This document shows, one piece after another, positions 18,701-26,947 of a DNA stretch of 64,000 nucleotides. This DNA comes from Rhodoplanes sp049284695 (GTDB lineage: Bacteria > Pseudomonadota > Alphaproteobacteria > Rhizobiales > Xanthobacteraceae), in contig JBAPYK010000175.1 in assembly GCA_049284695.1 (NCBI GenBank), positions 6,852-70,851 of the forward strand, read 5' to 3'. Under the pieces are notes generated by a model. It searched no databases. It saw nothing but the letters and a program-made list of their open reading frames with translations, and had not been told where the DNA came from. Within the stretch, counting starts at the first letter, position 1, and the number at the start of each line of letters is the position of its first letter. The position numbers were made by a program, and so were the translations under genes.

Positions 18701-20508
18701 GTCTCCTGGACGTGCGAGGCGGTCTCGTCGGCCATCAGTTGGTCGATGAGCGACCACCCGGCGAGCCGGCCAAACAGATCGTTGACCTCGTCGACGGCTC
18801 GGCGAAAGACGCGTTCTTGCGCGAGCAGTTCACGCCCCATCGCCCACCATTGCTGGCCCATGCCCGAACACACGAACACGGGTCTCGACGGCGTCCCCAA
18901 CGCGCGGCCGCTCGAACTGTTGGGGGGTTTTTCGCCCGCGAGGAATGATTCGATCTGTTCCGCCAACTTGGCTTTGTCGTGGGCAACGAGCGCCAGCCGG
19001 AACTCGTGATGCGATCGCTTTACTCCCGCGGAAAAACAAATGTCGCGGAGCGTTTCGTTTCCCAGGCCGCGCTCGTCGCGAAGGGCGCTCAAATAGGACC
19101 GCGCCAGGTCGGAGAGCGCGCCTTCATTGCGGGCCGAAAGCGGCAGCATCCAAGCGACGGCGTCGTCTGAGACCTCGGCATGGGTGCGTGTGACGACGTC
19201 GATCTCCGGAGGCGCCTCCAGAATCGCATGTCCGTTGGTGCCGCCGAAGCCGAAAGCGTTGACCCCTGCGCGCGGCGGCTGCTTGCTGGTTTCGGGCCAC
19301 GGCTCAAGCCGCTGCGAAACCTGCAAGCGCAGATCGTCGAAGTCGATTTGCGGGTTCGGAGTCTCGAAGTGCAGGCTCTTGGGGATGCGGCGATGCTGCA
19401 GACAGAGCGCCGCCTTGATCAAGCCGGTAATGCCCGCGGCCGCTTCCAGATGCCCGAAGTTGCTCTTGATCGAGCCGATCACGCAACGATCACCGGGCTT
19501 TCGCGCTTTGCCGTATACCGTCCCCAGCGCGTTGGCCTCGATCGGATCGCCCACCGACGTTCCGGTGCCGTGGGTCTCGACGTACTGCACGCTTTCCGGC
19601 GCGATGTCAGCCAGCCGCAGAGCCTCGAGGATATTCGCCTCTTGCGCCGCTTGGTTTGGCATAGAGATGCCTGCGGTGCGGCCGTCCTGGTTGACCGCCG
19701 TCGCGCGAATGAGCGCGTAAATGTGGTCGCCGTCCGCCAATGCGCGTGTCAGCGGCTTCAGTATGATGACAGCGGCGCCTTCGCCGCGCACGTAGCCGTT
19801 GGCGCGGGCATCGAAGCTCCTGCACCGCCCGTCCGGCGACAGCATCGAGGCCTTGGCGAACCCGATGGTGAGCTCAGGCCGCAACGTGAGATTCACGCCG
19901 CCGACGAAAACCAGTTCGCTTTCTCCGTTCCAGATGCTGCGGCAACCCAAATGGGTGGCGACGAGCGAGGACGAGCACGCGGTATCGACGGCAAGACTAG
20001 GTCCGGCAAGATTGAAAAAATAAGAAATACGGTTGGCTGCGATGCACAGCGAGGAACCCAGATTGGTGTAAGGGCCGATCGCTGCGCGCGACTCCGAGTT
20101 GAGCTGAAGGAAACTATAATCCCAACTGCAGATTCCGACGTACACGCTCGCCCGCGTGCCCGCCAAAGCATCCAAGGTGAGGCCGGCATCCTCGACGGCA
20201 TGATAAGCGACCTCGAGCAGTAGTCGCTGCTGGGGGTCAGCCAGTTCGGCCTCGCGGGGACTTATGCCGAAGAATTGAGCATCGAAGCGGTTGATCTGGT
20301 CGAGAAACCCGCCCCAGCGCGTATTTGCTCGTCCGGGCCTGGCAGGATCCGGGTGATATAACGCGGGCAGATGCCAGCGCTCTTCGGGGACTTCGACAAC
20401 CGCGTCGACGCCGTCGGCCAGCAGCTTCCAGAGATCGTCGGTGTTTTTCACACCGCCAGGAAAGCGACAGCCAATGCCAATGATCGCGATCGGTTCGACG
20501 GTACTCAT
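12796..20508 (-). CDS. highly reducing type I polyketide synthase, KS-AT-DH-MT-ER-KR-ACP
   Basis: This is a 2570-residue single-module PKS. The ketosynthase (about 8-430) has DTACSS with Cys178, HGTGT at 313 and NFGHLEAA. The acyltransferase (about 545-850) has GHSAGE with Ser636; its specificity motif reads VPYHS, so malonyl or methylmalonyl choice is unclear. The dehydratase starts near 904 (HPLLGNRIE, then DHRIGDAIIFPGAGY). The C-methyltransferase has ILEVGGGTGGTT near 1392. The enoylreductase has HAGTGGVGLAAVQLA near 1960, the ketoreductase YLITGGLGGFGLAVA near 2162, and the ACP NLGLDSLIAVE near 2464. There is no thioesterase or reductase at the end, so release must occur in trans; the overlapping downstream gene supplies it. 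This layout fits an iterative synthase making a saturated, possibly methyl-branched chain. The start at 20508 gives MSTVEPIAIIGIGCRFPGG, the standard KS beginning. Confidence 0.92.
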   Translation of the reverse strand: MSTVEPIAIIGIGCRFPGGVKNTDDLWKLLADGVDAVVEVPEERWHLPALYHPDPARPGRANTRWGGFLDQINRFDAQFFGISPREAELADPQQRLLLEVAYHAVEDAGLTLDALAGTRASVYVGICSWDYSFLQLNSESRAAIGPYTNLGSSLCIAANRISYFFNLAGPSLAVDTACSSSLVATHLGCRSIWNGESELVFVGGVNLTLRPELTIGFAKASMLSPDGRCRSFDARANGYVRGEGAAVIILKPLTRALADGDHIYALIRATAVNQDGRTAGISMPNQAAQEANILEALRLADIAPESVQYVETHGTGTSVGDPIEANALGTVYGKARKPGDRCVIGSIKSNFGHLEAAAGITGLIKAALCLQHRRIPKSLHFETPNPQIDFDDLRLQVSQRLEPWPETSKQPPRAGVNAFGFGGTNGHAILEAPPEIDVVTRTHAEVSDDAVAWMLPLSARNEGALSDLARSYLSALRDERGLGNETLRDICFSAGVKRSHHEFRLALVAHDKAKLAEQIESFLAGEKPPNSSSGRALGTPSRPVFVCSGMGQQWWAMGRELLAQERVFRRAVDEVNDLFGRLAGWSLIDQLMADETASHVQETRVGQPAIFALQVGLAALWRSWGVEPAAVLGHSAGEMAASYISGALSLEDAVCVTFNRSRLQHRTAGQGSMLAVGISREEAAEWVARYPRAISIAAINGPNSITLSGDTEALAHIDKALNEAGLLSRALRVDVPYHSPKMEQIEGELLESLRDIRPRPASTPFFSTATGTALTGSELDAKYWYRNVRHPVLFHDTLCKVIEAGHKVFLELGAHPILRNDIAQCLSEKSVAGATLSSLRRGDRERAAMLGSLGRLYTLGTEIEWKKLYPDGATAIKLPTYPFQADIHWRESEKTRQIRVGRPLHPLLGNRIEVSKPSWSVELDTASLDYLVDHRIGDAIIFPGAGYVEMALAAARETFGPVPCVVEDIEFQKFLAVDQCATPLAQVVYDPVSSEFDIYSRGDSSDTAWDLHAHGCVRQSTRPAPDRVDIAAIRQRCPESFRHDECIRRFAECGYHYGPTFQGIAQLWRSEREVLAEIETPSGISANLSDYRLHPAILDACFQTLLPTLPAWTNWQGMKGETFVPVKIERVHFHATPPVNAFAHTRVVTLNASQLKVDIDILDESGLCLVEVQGLIVRPIRQAAQRVRSSLYEYQWLFDPRRPVRAGRDSQHVSAPHVLVPVLQQEGEILRQRFNRARYQDEFRALSRAVSVAYISRALRELGFVPTQGEAPPIEPLADRLGIAPHYYRWLQLMLKELTAEEIASTAEPNDLWKAAWNEFPECQAELMLMRTCGEHLAAVLRGEVDPLNFIFPEGALTTAEVLYQDSPSFRLNNLLVEKTIAEMVRRLPRGKGLRILEVGGGTGGTTSFVLPILPEHCTEYVFTDVSPRFTAHAQHKFARFPFLRGETLDIERDPLEQGFDAHSFDVIIASDVLHATSDLRETLGRLKQLLGSGGVLVLVELTHPWLFMTLIFGLLKGWWLFDDDVRRHEPCISQEAWTSLLRDAGFSDPGCIADCPASESAQHSVIIARGPQLPATPELIPEAPEGAKTWLLFADTGVADGPTAGAELARKLEERGDRVFRVTHGADFRHDGTKHFSIRGGNSDDMRRLLESVKKQAPHLAGIVHLWSLDTEPTESMTVDTLRSSARMGCFSVMQLVQALAATDGLVVDDVCLVTRAAQPLDHRDCAPRIAQSPLWGFGRVAINEYQNLRCRLVDLATCSGEEIASLAAELTAGAGQEDEIALHGELRYVHRLVPVSPATAHGMGPPAAEAPKPFRLEVARPGILSSLHACGIARTPPAPNEVEIEVAAAGLNFMDLMLVMDLLPPEATADGSAGKVLGLECTGRVVAVGDDVAEFAVGDEVIAATAGALRSHLTVDSRYVARKPSHLSLEQAATIPLAFLTAFYSLHTLGRMQSGERVLIHAGTGGVGLAAVQLAMDAGAIVFATAGSPEKRELLTALGVPHVMDSRSLAFADEVLKLTAGEGVDIVLNSLSGEAIDKSLSLLRPYGRFIEIGKTDIFKNRKIGMRQLRQNISVFVADLLGALGTRPDLASAMMRELLERAEAKRLRPLPHRVVPVARAVDAFSYMAQAKHIGKLIISMADSGGLQVDPGPRSVTPDADASYLITGGLGGFGLAVADRLARRGARHLALVGRNAPSESAKAAVESLRQRGVEVMIFSADIADREQTRKVIATVQSRMGPLRGVMHAAMVLDDAPIERLNEERMWKAMAPKVIGAWNLHTLTLDAPLDFFVSFSSLASVIGNPGQANYVAGNAFLDTLAYYRRTLGLPALTINWGVVGEVGHVAGSPQTAQRLERMGLKAMALSEVLDALDELMSSDAVQVGVAEVEWKGLLRSMGSRMSARYSGLVSDAGDEKAGTTANSGVHDLLEADAAALPGLLESYIRDLLARAMGTSPARIDSQQSLRNLGLDSLIAVEVRNRINADLGMNIPLAKFMQGESSISALASFVAERLVNERADQPKTSGNGMAAPAQPSPPLTGSDAADLLERIDELTDEEVERHLTELASEGRA

Positions 20509-20574
20509 GGCAGCTCCCCGAGATTTCGCAAATTAGACAGGGTCATATTGGTGGCGTCAATCGGCCCTTCCGGT

Positions 20575-21777
20575 TCATGCGGGCAACCCAAGCGGAAGCG
20601 GTCGCCAACGGCAGCCAACCGACTTGAGGATATCGAACGAGGGCGCGGCAGGCTTGCGCGCAATCAGAAGATGCCCGGCGACGCGAACAATGAGCGACAT
20701 CAGCGGCCCGCGGCCGGTTACGAACACGTACAGCGGCTCGGAATAACAGCCGAGCTTGGATTTGAACGCATCGCCACCCAGCCCAACCTCGATCCGCGCC
20801 ACGCCTTTCGTCAAGGCGCAGTCCAACATCGCATAAATTAGATTGAAATAGAGATCGAATTCTCGATTGAGATGATATTCGAGGCCTCCATACATCGCGT
20901 GGTACGACGATTGGGTATGAATATTCCAGCCAAAGGCAACGACCCGCGAGTCCTTGCGGATTGCGATCAGTTCGATTTCGTCACGCAACCGTAAAGTCAG
21001 CTGATGTAGGAACTCAATCGGAAGGACTTCGATCTTGATGGTCGCTCTCTCGGCCATTTGATAGTACAAGGCATGAACCTCGGGGGTGTACAGCCGCAGG
21101 ATTTCTTCGGGATCGTTGAGGACGATGATCTCAAGTCCACCGTCCTTTAGTTTGCGCCGGGAACGATTGATCTGCTGACGGTAATGCGATTTGAGGGCCG
21201 CACAATATTGCGAAAAATCTTCAAACGCCGGACGGAAGAAGTGCATTGGCGGCGTCGCAATTCGCCGATATCCGAGATCCAGCAAGGGCGCCGTCCACGT
21301 CAAATCGCCTTCTCCGAACTCCTTGTAAACGATCACATCCGCTCGCACCTCGGTCGCGAGATCGCAGACAATTCGATCCAGGACAGGAAGAATCTGCGCG
21401 TTCGCCGAGCGCTGCGCGAGGGCGAGAGTATGGTGCCCGGTTCCTATCGGTAGCCCGACGATCAGAACGTTCCAGTGCCGCAGCCATGACGATAGAAACG
21501 GCGTGTATCGAATGACGCGGGCCAGGGCGGGATCGGCAAGGTCGACAAGGTCCACCGTCATAAGAGATATGCAGGTACAGGCTGCAGGGGCGCCATTCTC
21601 GTCATAGAGAACGATGTACCAAATCTTCTCGACCTGTTTCACGCCGATCTCCACGGCCGCAAGGAAGCGCGGGTCCGTGAAGATCGAGGCGTTACATGAA
21701 GCTCGTATTTGCTGCCATTCGGACAAATCCACGCGCTCGATGGAATCAAATATTCGGTGGCTATAGGCCACTGGCAT
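20575..21777 (-). CDS. FemAB/GNAT-like N-acyltransferase, copy 2
   Basis: The 400-residue protein is about 70 per cent identical by eye to the next gene upstream (21848-23074), and the similarity is visible in the DNA as well, so the pair arose by a fairly recent tandem duplication. It shares HYRQQINRSRRKLKDGG, the pattern LYTPEVHALYYQMAER and FDLYFNLIYAMLD with copies 1 and 3. These features place it in the FemAB/BioF2-like acyltransferase group. It lies 66 bp upstream of the PKS on the same strand. Inferred role: N-acylation or aminoacylation of the polyketide amine. The duplicate may differ in acyl donor. Confidence 0.8.
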   Translation of the reverse strand: MPVAYSHRIFDSIERVDLSEWQQIRASCNASIFTDPRFLAAVEIGVKQVEKIWYIVLYDENGAPAACTCISLMTVDLVDLADPALARVIRYTPFLSSWLRHWNVLIVGLPIGTGHHTLALAQRSANAQILPVLDRIVCDLATEVRADVIVYKEFGEGDLTWTAPLLDLGYRRIATPPMHFFRPAFEDFSQYCAALKSHYRQQINRSRRKLKDGGLEIIVLNDPEEILRLYTPEVHALYYQMAERATIKIEVLPIEFLHQLTLRLRDEIELIAIRKDSRVVAFGWNIHTQSSYHAMYGGLEYHLNREFDLYFNLIYAMLDCALTKGVARIEVGLGGDAFKSKLGCYSEPLYVFVTGRGPLMSLIVRVAGHLLIARKPAAPSFDILKSVGCRWRPLPLGLPA

Positions 21778-21847
21778 CGTCTCCGCGGCGAAGTTCCCGA
21801 AGCTGGAGTCTCGTGACGTGCTCCACTGCGCGAGCCGCAGCCGTTAC

Positions 21848-23074
21848 TCAGCCCGGCGCGGAATTTTGATCAGTCGGAAGTGCCGTGCGCGCGCCCGCAC
21901 TCTTGCCCGAATGCTCGACGACATTTTTCTTGAAGACATTGAATGGAGGTGCGGAAGCCTCGGGAGCAATCAGAAAACGCCCCGCGGCACGAACAATAAA
22001 CGACATCAGTGGCCCCCGCCCCTTCACGAACACGTACAGGGGCTCGGTATGGCACCCGATCCTGGCCTTGACGGCGTCAGAACCCATACCGAACACGATG
22101 GTCGACCCCCGTTTCCGGAAGCCATGCTCCAACAGGGCGTAGACCAGATTGAAGTAGAGATCAAATTGATGGTTGAGGTGATAATCGAGACCTCCGTACA
22201 TCGTGTAATATGAAGATTGTGCATGAAGGCATGACGCGAAGGCGACGATCCGACCATCTTTGCGAATTGCGAGCAGCTCGACGTGGTCCCTCAGCCGTAA
22301 AGTCAATTCATGCAGGAACTCAATTGGAAGAACTTCAAGCTTGATGGCGGCCCTCTCGGCCATTTGATGGTACAGGGCGTGAACCTCGGGAGTGTAGGCC
22401 CGCCGAATCTCTTCGGGATCGGTCAAGACGACGATCTCAAGTCCCCCGTCCCTTAGCTTGCGCCGGGAGCGTTGAATCTGCCGACGATAGCCCGTCCTGA
22501 GGGCAGCACAATACTGCGAAAAATCCTCAAACTCCGGTTTGAACAGGTGCGTCGGCGGCGTCGGAATTCGCTGATATCCGAGCTCCAGCAAGGGCGCCGT
22601 CCATGTCAAATCACCTTCTCCGAACTCCTTGTAAAGGATTGCATCGGCTTGCACCTCGGCCGCGAGATCACAAACAACTCGGTCCAGAACAGGAAGAATC
22701 TGCGCGCTCGCCGAACGCTGTGTGAGCGCGAGAGTATGCTGCCCCGTCCCAATCGGTAGTCCGCCAATGAGAAGCTTGGAACGTCGCAGCCGTGAAAATC
22801 TCAATGGCGTGAAGCGAACGACGCGCGCCAGGACGGGATCAGCAAAACCCACGAGGTCCACGGTCATGGACGAAACGCACGTACAGGCTACCGGAACGCC
22901 GTTCTCGTCATAGAGGACAATGTACCAGAACTTCTCGGCCTGCTTCATGCTGACCTCCACGGCCGCTAGGAAGCGCGGGTCCGTGGCGATCGTGGCGTCA
23001 CATGAAGCTACTCGCTGCCATTCAGTCAAATCCACGTCTTCGATGGAGTTGAATATCCGATAACTGTACGCCAC
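21848..23074 (-). CDS. FemAB/GNAT-like N-acyltransferase, copy 3
   Basis: This 408-residue paralog of copy 2 shares the same landmark stretches (YRRQIQRSRRKLRDGG, EVHALYHQMAER and FDLYFNLVYALLEH). It differs mainly at the C-terminus, which carries about 20 extra polar residues. In the QINRS box it has QIQRS, a change from the other two copies that could affect substrate binding. It lies 70 bp upstream of copy 2 and 128 bp downstream of the GNAT gene 23203-24246. It probably acts on the same class of amine acceptor as copy 2, in the cytoplasm or at the inner membrane face. Confidence 0.8.
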   Translation of the reverse strand: MAYSYRIFNSIEDVDLTEWQRVASCDATIATDPRFLAAVEVSMKQAEKFWYIVLYDENGVPVACTCVSSMTVDLVGFADPVLARVVRFTPLRFSRLRRSKLLIGGLPIGTGQHTLALTQRSASAQILPVLDRVVCDLAAEVQADAILYKEFGEGDLTWTAPLLELGYQRIPTPPTHLFKPEFEDFSQYCAALRTGYRRQIQRSRRKLRDGGLEIVVLTDPEEIRRAYTPEVHALYHQMAERAAIKLEVLPIEFLHELTLRLRDHVELLAIRKDGRIVAFASCLHAQSSYYTMYGGLDYHLNHQFDLYFNLVYALLEHGFRKRGSTIVFGMGSDAVKARIGCHTEPLYVFVKGRGPLMSFIVRAAGRFLIAPEASAPPFNVFKKNVVEHSGKSAGARTALPTDQNSAPG

Positions 23075-23202
23075 TGGTCATGGCTCCGTGCAGTTTCACC
23101 TCGAACAGAATAAGTCGCTGCGCGCGGCCCGACCATCCAAGGATGATGGCCGCTGATCCAAGGACGACAAGCAACGGCTTCGGCAGCCGCTGCTGCCCAG
23201 GA

Positions 23203-24246
23203 TCACGACAATACTAAGCTCCAAGTTTTGGGCGGAGGCGGTTCAAGTCCTGGCCGCGTCGAAAGCGCGACCACATGCAGCTGTGCGATGGGCGGAAGAA
23301 ATAAATTTGCCACGAAAGCCCCGCCGGGTATCATCGCGCACCGAACCGCGAGCAGAATATGCACGTCGCGTTCGCGCAGATGGTTGCACACATGGCTGAG
23401 CAACCGCACACGCTGTGACCCGCTGAGCCCGTCATCGCCCCACAAATCCATCGCCGCCGCATGCACCGGGGCGCGTCCGTATGTCGAGAACCGGCGGTAC
23501 CGCACCACACCTCGAATATCTCCTTCATGCTCGAAAACGAGCGTCTCGCAGGCCGGATCTTCCAACCCGTTCGCCAATTCTTTTGCCGACCAGACCATCG
23601 CCCAGTCAAAATCTGCGGAAGCGTTGGCTAGCACCTCGACGCATCGGTCGAGGTCTTCCGCGCCGCACGGGCGCACGCGCGGATCGGATGCATATGGCGT
23701 GAAGCGGAGCAGTTGCCCCAACGTCCCACTGGCCAATCGCTCCCAAGCCGTTATGCCGGCGCGGCTCACCGGGCCAGGCGCCAGCACCTTGAACCAATGT
23801 CCCGTGCGACAAAGAAAATGCAGTCTATTCGGAAACACCCGTGAATATTTTGTCCAGAAGCGATATGATTGTGATGTCTGATCGCTCGCAATTGCGCCGA
23901 GGCCAAATGCAATTCCCCGTTCCTCGTGCAGCAGGAGCAGCCGTTTGAGCAACGGCACTGCAACGCGCCGATGATTCGGATCTACCGTGAACCCAGTGAT
24001 CAGCGCACTCGGGATCACGGAGGAGTAGGTGCGCAAGGAGTAAGGAAGGGAAAAAATGCAGCCGACGACTTCTGTTCCGTGATACGCGGCCAGACAGCCG
24101 CCACCCTTCGCCCAGGCGCTTAGGGTAGCCGCATCCGGCAACGAAAACCACATTCTTCCCGCGTATTCCGGAATCCAAACCCGACGGTTCAGCTCGGCGA
24201 GGTCTTCAAAGTGGCCGCAATATTCGCGTATCTCGGTGCTCGCCAT
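23203..24246 (-). CDS. GNAT-family acetyltransferase-like protein
   Basis: The 347-residue protein shows GNAT strands in its first half: GGCLAAYHGTEVVGCIFSLP, then ITGFTVDPNHRRVAVPLLKRL, matching the acetyl-CoA pyrophosphate loop region. In the second half are FEHEGDIRGVVRYR and the closing HVCNHLRER segment, so it may be a double GNAT fold. It is not closely related to the three FemAB-like copies downstream. It lies 78 bp after the FMO-like gene and 128 bp before copy 3, in the same leftward run. The substrate is unknown. Acylation of the pathway amine, or self-resistance by acetylation, are both possible. Confidence 0.75.
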   Translation of the reverse strand: MASTEIREYCGHFEDLAELNRRVWIPEYAGRMWFSLPDAATLSAWAKGGGCLAAYHGTEVVGCIFSLPYSLRTYSSVIPSALITGFTVDPNHRRVAVPLLKRLLLLHEERGIAFGLGAIASDQTSQSYRFWTKYSRVFPNRLHFLCRTGHWFKVLAPGPVSRAGITAWERLASGTLGQLLRFTPYASDPRVRPCGAEDLDRCVEVLANASADFDWAMVWSAKELANGLEDPACETLVFEHEGDIRGVVRYRRFSTYGRAPVHAAAMDLWGDDGLSGSQRVRLLSHVCNHLRERDVHILLAVRCAMIPGGAFVANLFLPPIAQLHVVALSTRPGLEPPPPKTWSLVLS

Positions 24247-24324
24247 AAACCCACCATCTTGAGCGCAACGATCGCTCTACCCGAGGCGAGATCAGATTGA
24301 CCGACCATCTGCCTCATTACGCTT

Positions 24325-26361
24325 CTATTTGCGTCCCCTGGCAAGAGCATCGGTCTCCAAAAAAACCCCTTTGAAGGCATCACAATATCTCTTGAAAAAC
24401 TCCCTATATTTCGGGCTCTTCTTATTCTTCAAGTCGTTAAATGGCGCTCTCGTCCATCCAAGCCGATGAAAGACATAAGTCAAAGCGAAGACCACCAGCA
24501 TCGACGCGATCGGAATGAAGGTGTCTTGGTGGTAGGCCGTCAGCCCCAGCGCAGCGATCATGATAACATTGAGATACGAATTGAGCCCAAATCCATTCGC
24601 GGCGACAAAGGGCGTTACCGGGTTCAACAACACAATTATAAATAAGAACGGAAGCGCCATACCGGAAAGCTCTCCCCGAATATAAGCTACGATCAATGTA
24701 ACATAAGCCGTCAACTGCAATAACGAGTAGGTGAGCAGATAATTAATAACAACCGAAAATCCCCCGTGATTCTTATAAATTTGACCGATCATTTCCTTTA
24801 CCCCTTGCACGGCATATGGCCCGCTATGCCTGTATTTAAAAGCCGTATTCGGAAATATATAGTATAGCACTAAATCCTTCATGCTGCGGCAATCCGAAAG
24901 ACGCGGATTTATTTTCATCAATCTCGCAATGTCGTCCGTATAAAACCCGTAGTGGACCAAATGGTCAGTGCGCCCATCGGTATCGATAACATGATAATAA
25001 TCGTTGTATTTCCGAATTCTATGGTCGAGGTTCTCGTGTATTTCGCGACGAAAGCTCGGATCGGCGATCAATTTGTGGGCAAACAGGCACTGCATTTCCG
25101 TGATGTTGTTCAACCCGCCCGTCGTCGGCCGCGTGAAGCCGATGAAATAAACATTATTCAATTCTTTGGGGATAACCCCCATGAAATTATTTCGACAGAC
25201 ATATTCGTATTTGCCGGTCGGCGCGCCTTCCCGGGCTACGATGATCTCGGGCAAATTGGGGATTTCATAATCCGCATCGACGATATGGTCATATTCAACC
25301 ACGTCGTCCTTCCACCGAATGGTGCGTTGCTCCCGGTCGATCACCGTTTCGCGTTTCGGCCATAGCTCGACCAACCCTTGCTCGAGAAAAAATGCGATGT
25401 CGTTGAGCAGATATCCGTCCCGTATGGACTGCTTTAACGCGTCGTTGTCGAACAGTTTCTGATACGAATCGATCGGCCAATATTTTATTGCAATAATGCC
25501 GTTCGGGACCGGGCTCTGCGAGAAAATATTCTTGAAATTCAATTTGATGTTTAGGCGGCGAATTGCGGTCGGATGTTTGAAATAGACGTGATTGATGGAT
25601 AGAAACTTCAGTAGCCTCTGACAGATTAGGACAAATTCCAGACCAGTTGTGATTGTCTTGCGATAAAGCGTGTACGATACACGGCGCATGTTGTGATATT
25701 CGAGCTGGTCCAATGTATACGAAGTGTCGTTATAGAATGACAACTTATCCAACAGCATGAATCCGTTCGTGATCAGGATAATGCGGTTGTTGTAAGGGAT
25801 CAATTTTGAGATCATCAGGTTCACGGAGTCGCCCATTGCCGTGATCGCGATCGTCTTGTTTTTAGCGGATGAATAATCAAACTCATTAAGCAGTCGATTC
25901 ATTTTTCGCCGAAAAGCGGTCGATATAACCAAATGTTTTGTTTCAAAAATTCGGCCGCTTTGCGTGCGAATGATGGAATATGATGGGTGGTTTTCGATTG
26001 AGGTGACCCAGTCCCTTATGACCTTCGCGCCATACTTGGCCAGATATTCCCTTATAAAGGCGAGAAACTCTTTGGATGTCAGATAGCGGTCTCTGGGATC
26101 TCGATTAACGAGCTCAAAAGAATAGAGGCTCGTATGCATGCTGCTGACCATATCGAAGTCGAGCCGCCCGTGTTTTTCCAATTTGTCCCAAATGCTGCCT
26201 TCGCCATTGGAAACGACAGCATAATTTATGCCATCACGCTCCAGCTCTCTAATCAAAGGAATGGCGGAAAAGCCAAAACCAATAATCAGGACGTCCGTCG
26301 ACGTGATTTTATCGCGAGATGTTTGGAAGGCCGATGCAGTTGCGTCTTTGTTCACGTGCAT
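24325..26361 (-). CDS. FMO-like flavoprotein oxidoreductase with membrane C-terminus
   Basis: The 678-residue protein starts with a Rossmann fold (VLIIGFGFSAIPLIRELERDG) and a second dinucleotide site near residue 170 (KTIAITAMGDSVNLMISK), a pattern of flavin monooxygenase or lysine/ornithine N-hydroxylase relatives. From about residue 535 to 645 there are three or four hydrophobic segments (VINYLLTYSLLQLTAYVTLI, ALPFLFIIVLLNPVTPFVAA, TFIPIASMLVVFALTYVF), so it is anchored in the membrane. The gene is clearly richer in A+T than its neighbours, with many AAT, ATA and TTA codons, suggesting a different origin. It is the first gene of the leftward run. Oxidation of the nitrogen or of the chain of the pathway product is inferred. 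No strong ribosome binding site precedes 26361. Confidence 0.75.
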   Translation of the reverse strand: MHVNKDATASAFQTSRDKITSTDVLIIGFGFSAIPLIRELERDGINYAVVSNGEGSIWDKLEKHGRLDFDMVSSMHTSLYSFELVNRDPRDRYLTSKEFLAFIREYLAKYGAKVIRDWVTSIENHPSYSIIRTQSGRIFETKHLVISTAFRRKMNRLLNEFDYSSAKNKTIAITAMGDSVNLMISKLIPYNNRIILITNGFMLLDKLSFYNDTSYTLDQLEYHNMRRVSYTLYRKTITTGLEFVLICQRLLKFLSINHVYFKHPTAIRRLNIKLNFKNIFSQSPVPNGIIAIKYWPIDSYQKLFDNDALKQSIRDGYLLNDIAFFLEQGLVELWPKRETVIDREQRTIRWKDDVVEYDHIVDADYEIPNLPEIIVAREGAPTGKYEYVCRNNFMGVIPKELNNVYFIGFTRPTTGGLNNITEMQCLFAHKLIADPSFRREIHENLDHRIRKYNDYYHVIDTDGRTDHLVHYGFYTDDIARLMKINPRLSDCRSMKDLVLYYIFPNTAFKYRHSGPYAVQGVKEMIGQIYKNHGGFSVVINYLLTYSLLQLTAYVTLIVAYIRGELSGMALPFLFIIVLLNPVTPFVAANGFGLNSYLNVIMIAALGLTAYHQDTFIPIASMLVVFALTYVFHRLGWTRAPFNDLKNKKSPKYREFFKRYCDAFKGVFLETDALARGRK

Positions 26362-26947
26362 AGCGCTTGCCCTTGAACTCGTGAATAACTTTTAGGCGAT
26401 CGGGTGCGACCTGACAACATTCGGTATCTCCGGCGTCGCTGTTCGCCCGTCTGCCGGAGATTTCCGGGAGCGATCGTACCGGATTATCCGCGGTCGGCTC
26501 CGGAACGGCGTTTCGTTCGCTTCCTGCGGGGAACGTCACGGGGAACTCCGTCAAGATCGTTCAACACGTGCCAGTCAGGCTCGTGATGGACAGCCCGCCG
26601 GACGATCTCGTGATAGGGCCGGGCATGTCGGTTGTGTCGTTACAGATGCAGTCGATGAAGTCGATGCAGTCGATGCAGTCGTTGTGCGAGCGGCTGATGG
26701 CGTTTTGGGTCGCCCAGGGGAGCAGGCGGCTACATCCGACGCAGGTCCGCTGGAGGCGGTTGCTTTCTGGGGCTTCCAATCCATGGCTGACGGAGAAGGA
26801 GGATTTCGGCTTCAAGCCGCCGTCGCGGCTTGAGCAGATTGGCGATAAGCAAGCGAGCCAGGCGCCTCAATCCGAGGCCAAGCGCCGGCTCGCCCTAATC
26901 CGGTCAGTGACGCTCGTTACGTGCGCCGGGCTGGGCGCGCGCACGAA
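26362..26947. other. intergenic stretch with a short tandem repeat, no gene seen
   Basis: This 586-bp stretch separates the metabolite locus from the next unit. Open frames on both strands lack a ribosome binding site and look like chance. The promoter of the seven-gene run should lie near 26362-26500. A 9-bp tandem repeat lies at 26645-26680. Confidence 0.45.
26645..26680. repeat. tandem repeat, 9 bp x 4
   Basis: Four copies of GATGCAGTC lie in a row, the second with one change (GATGAAGTC). The surrounding sequence is non-coding by all signs. Confidence 0.85.

Noticed and set aside
23240..23270. GGTTCAAGTCC resembling a tRNA T-arm
   Set aside because: No acceptor stem or anticodon arm can be built around it, and it lies inside the GNAT coding region.
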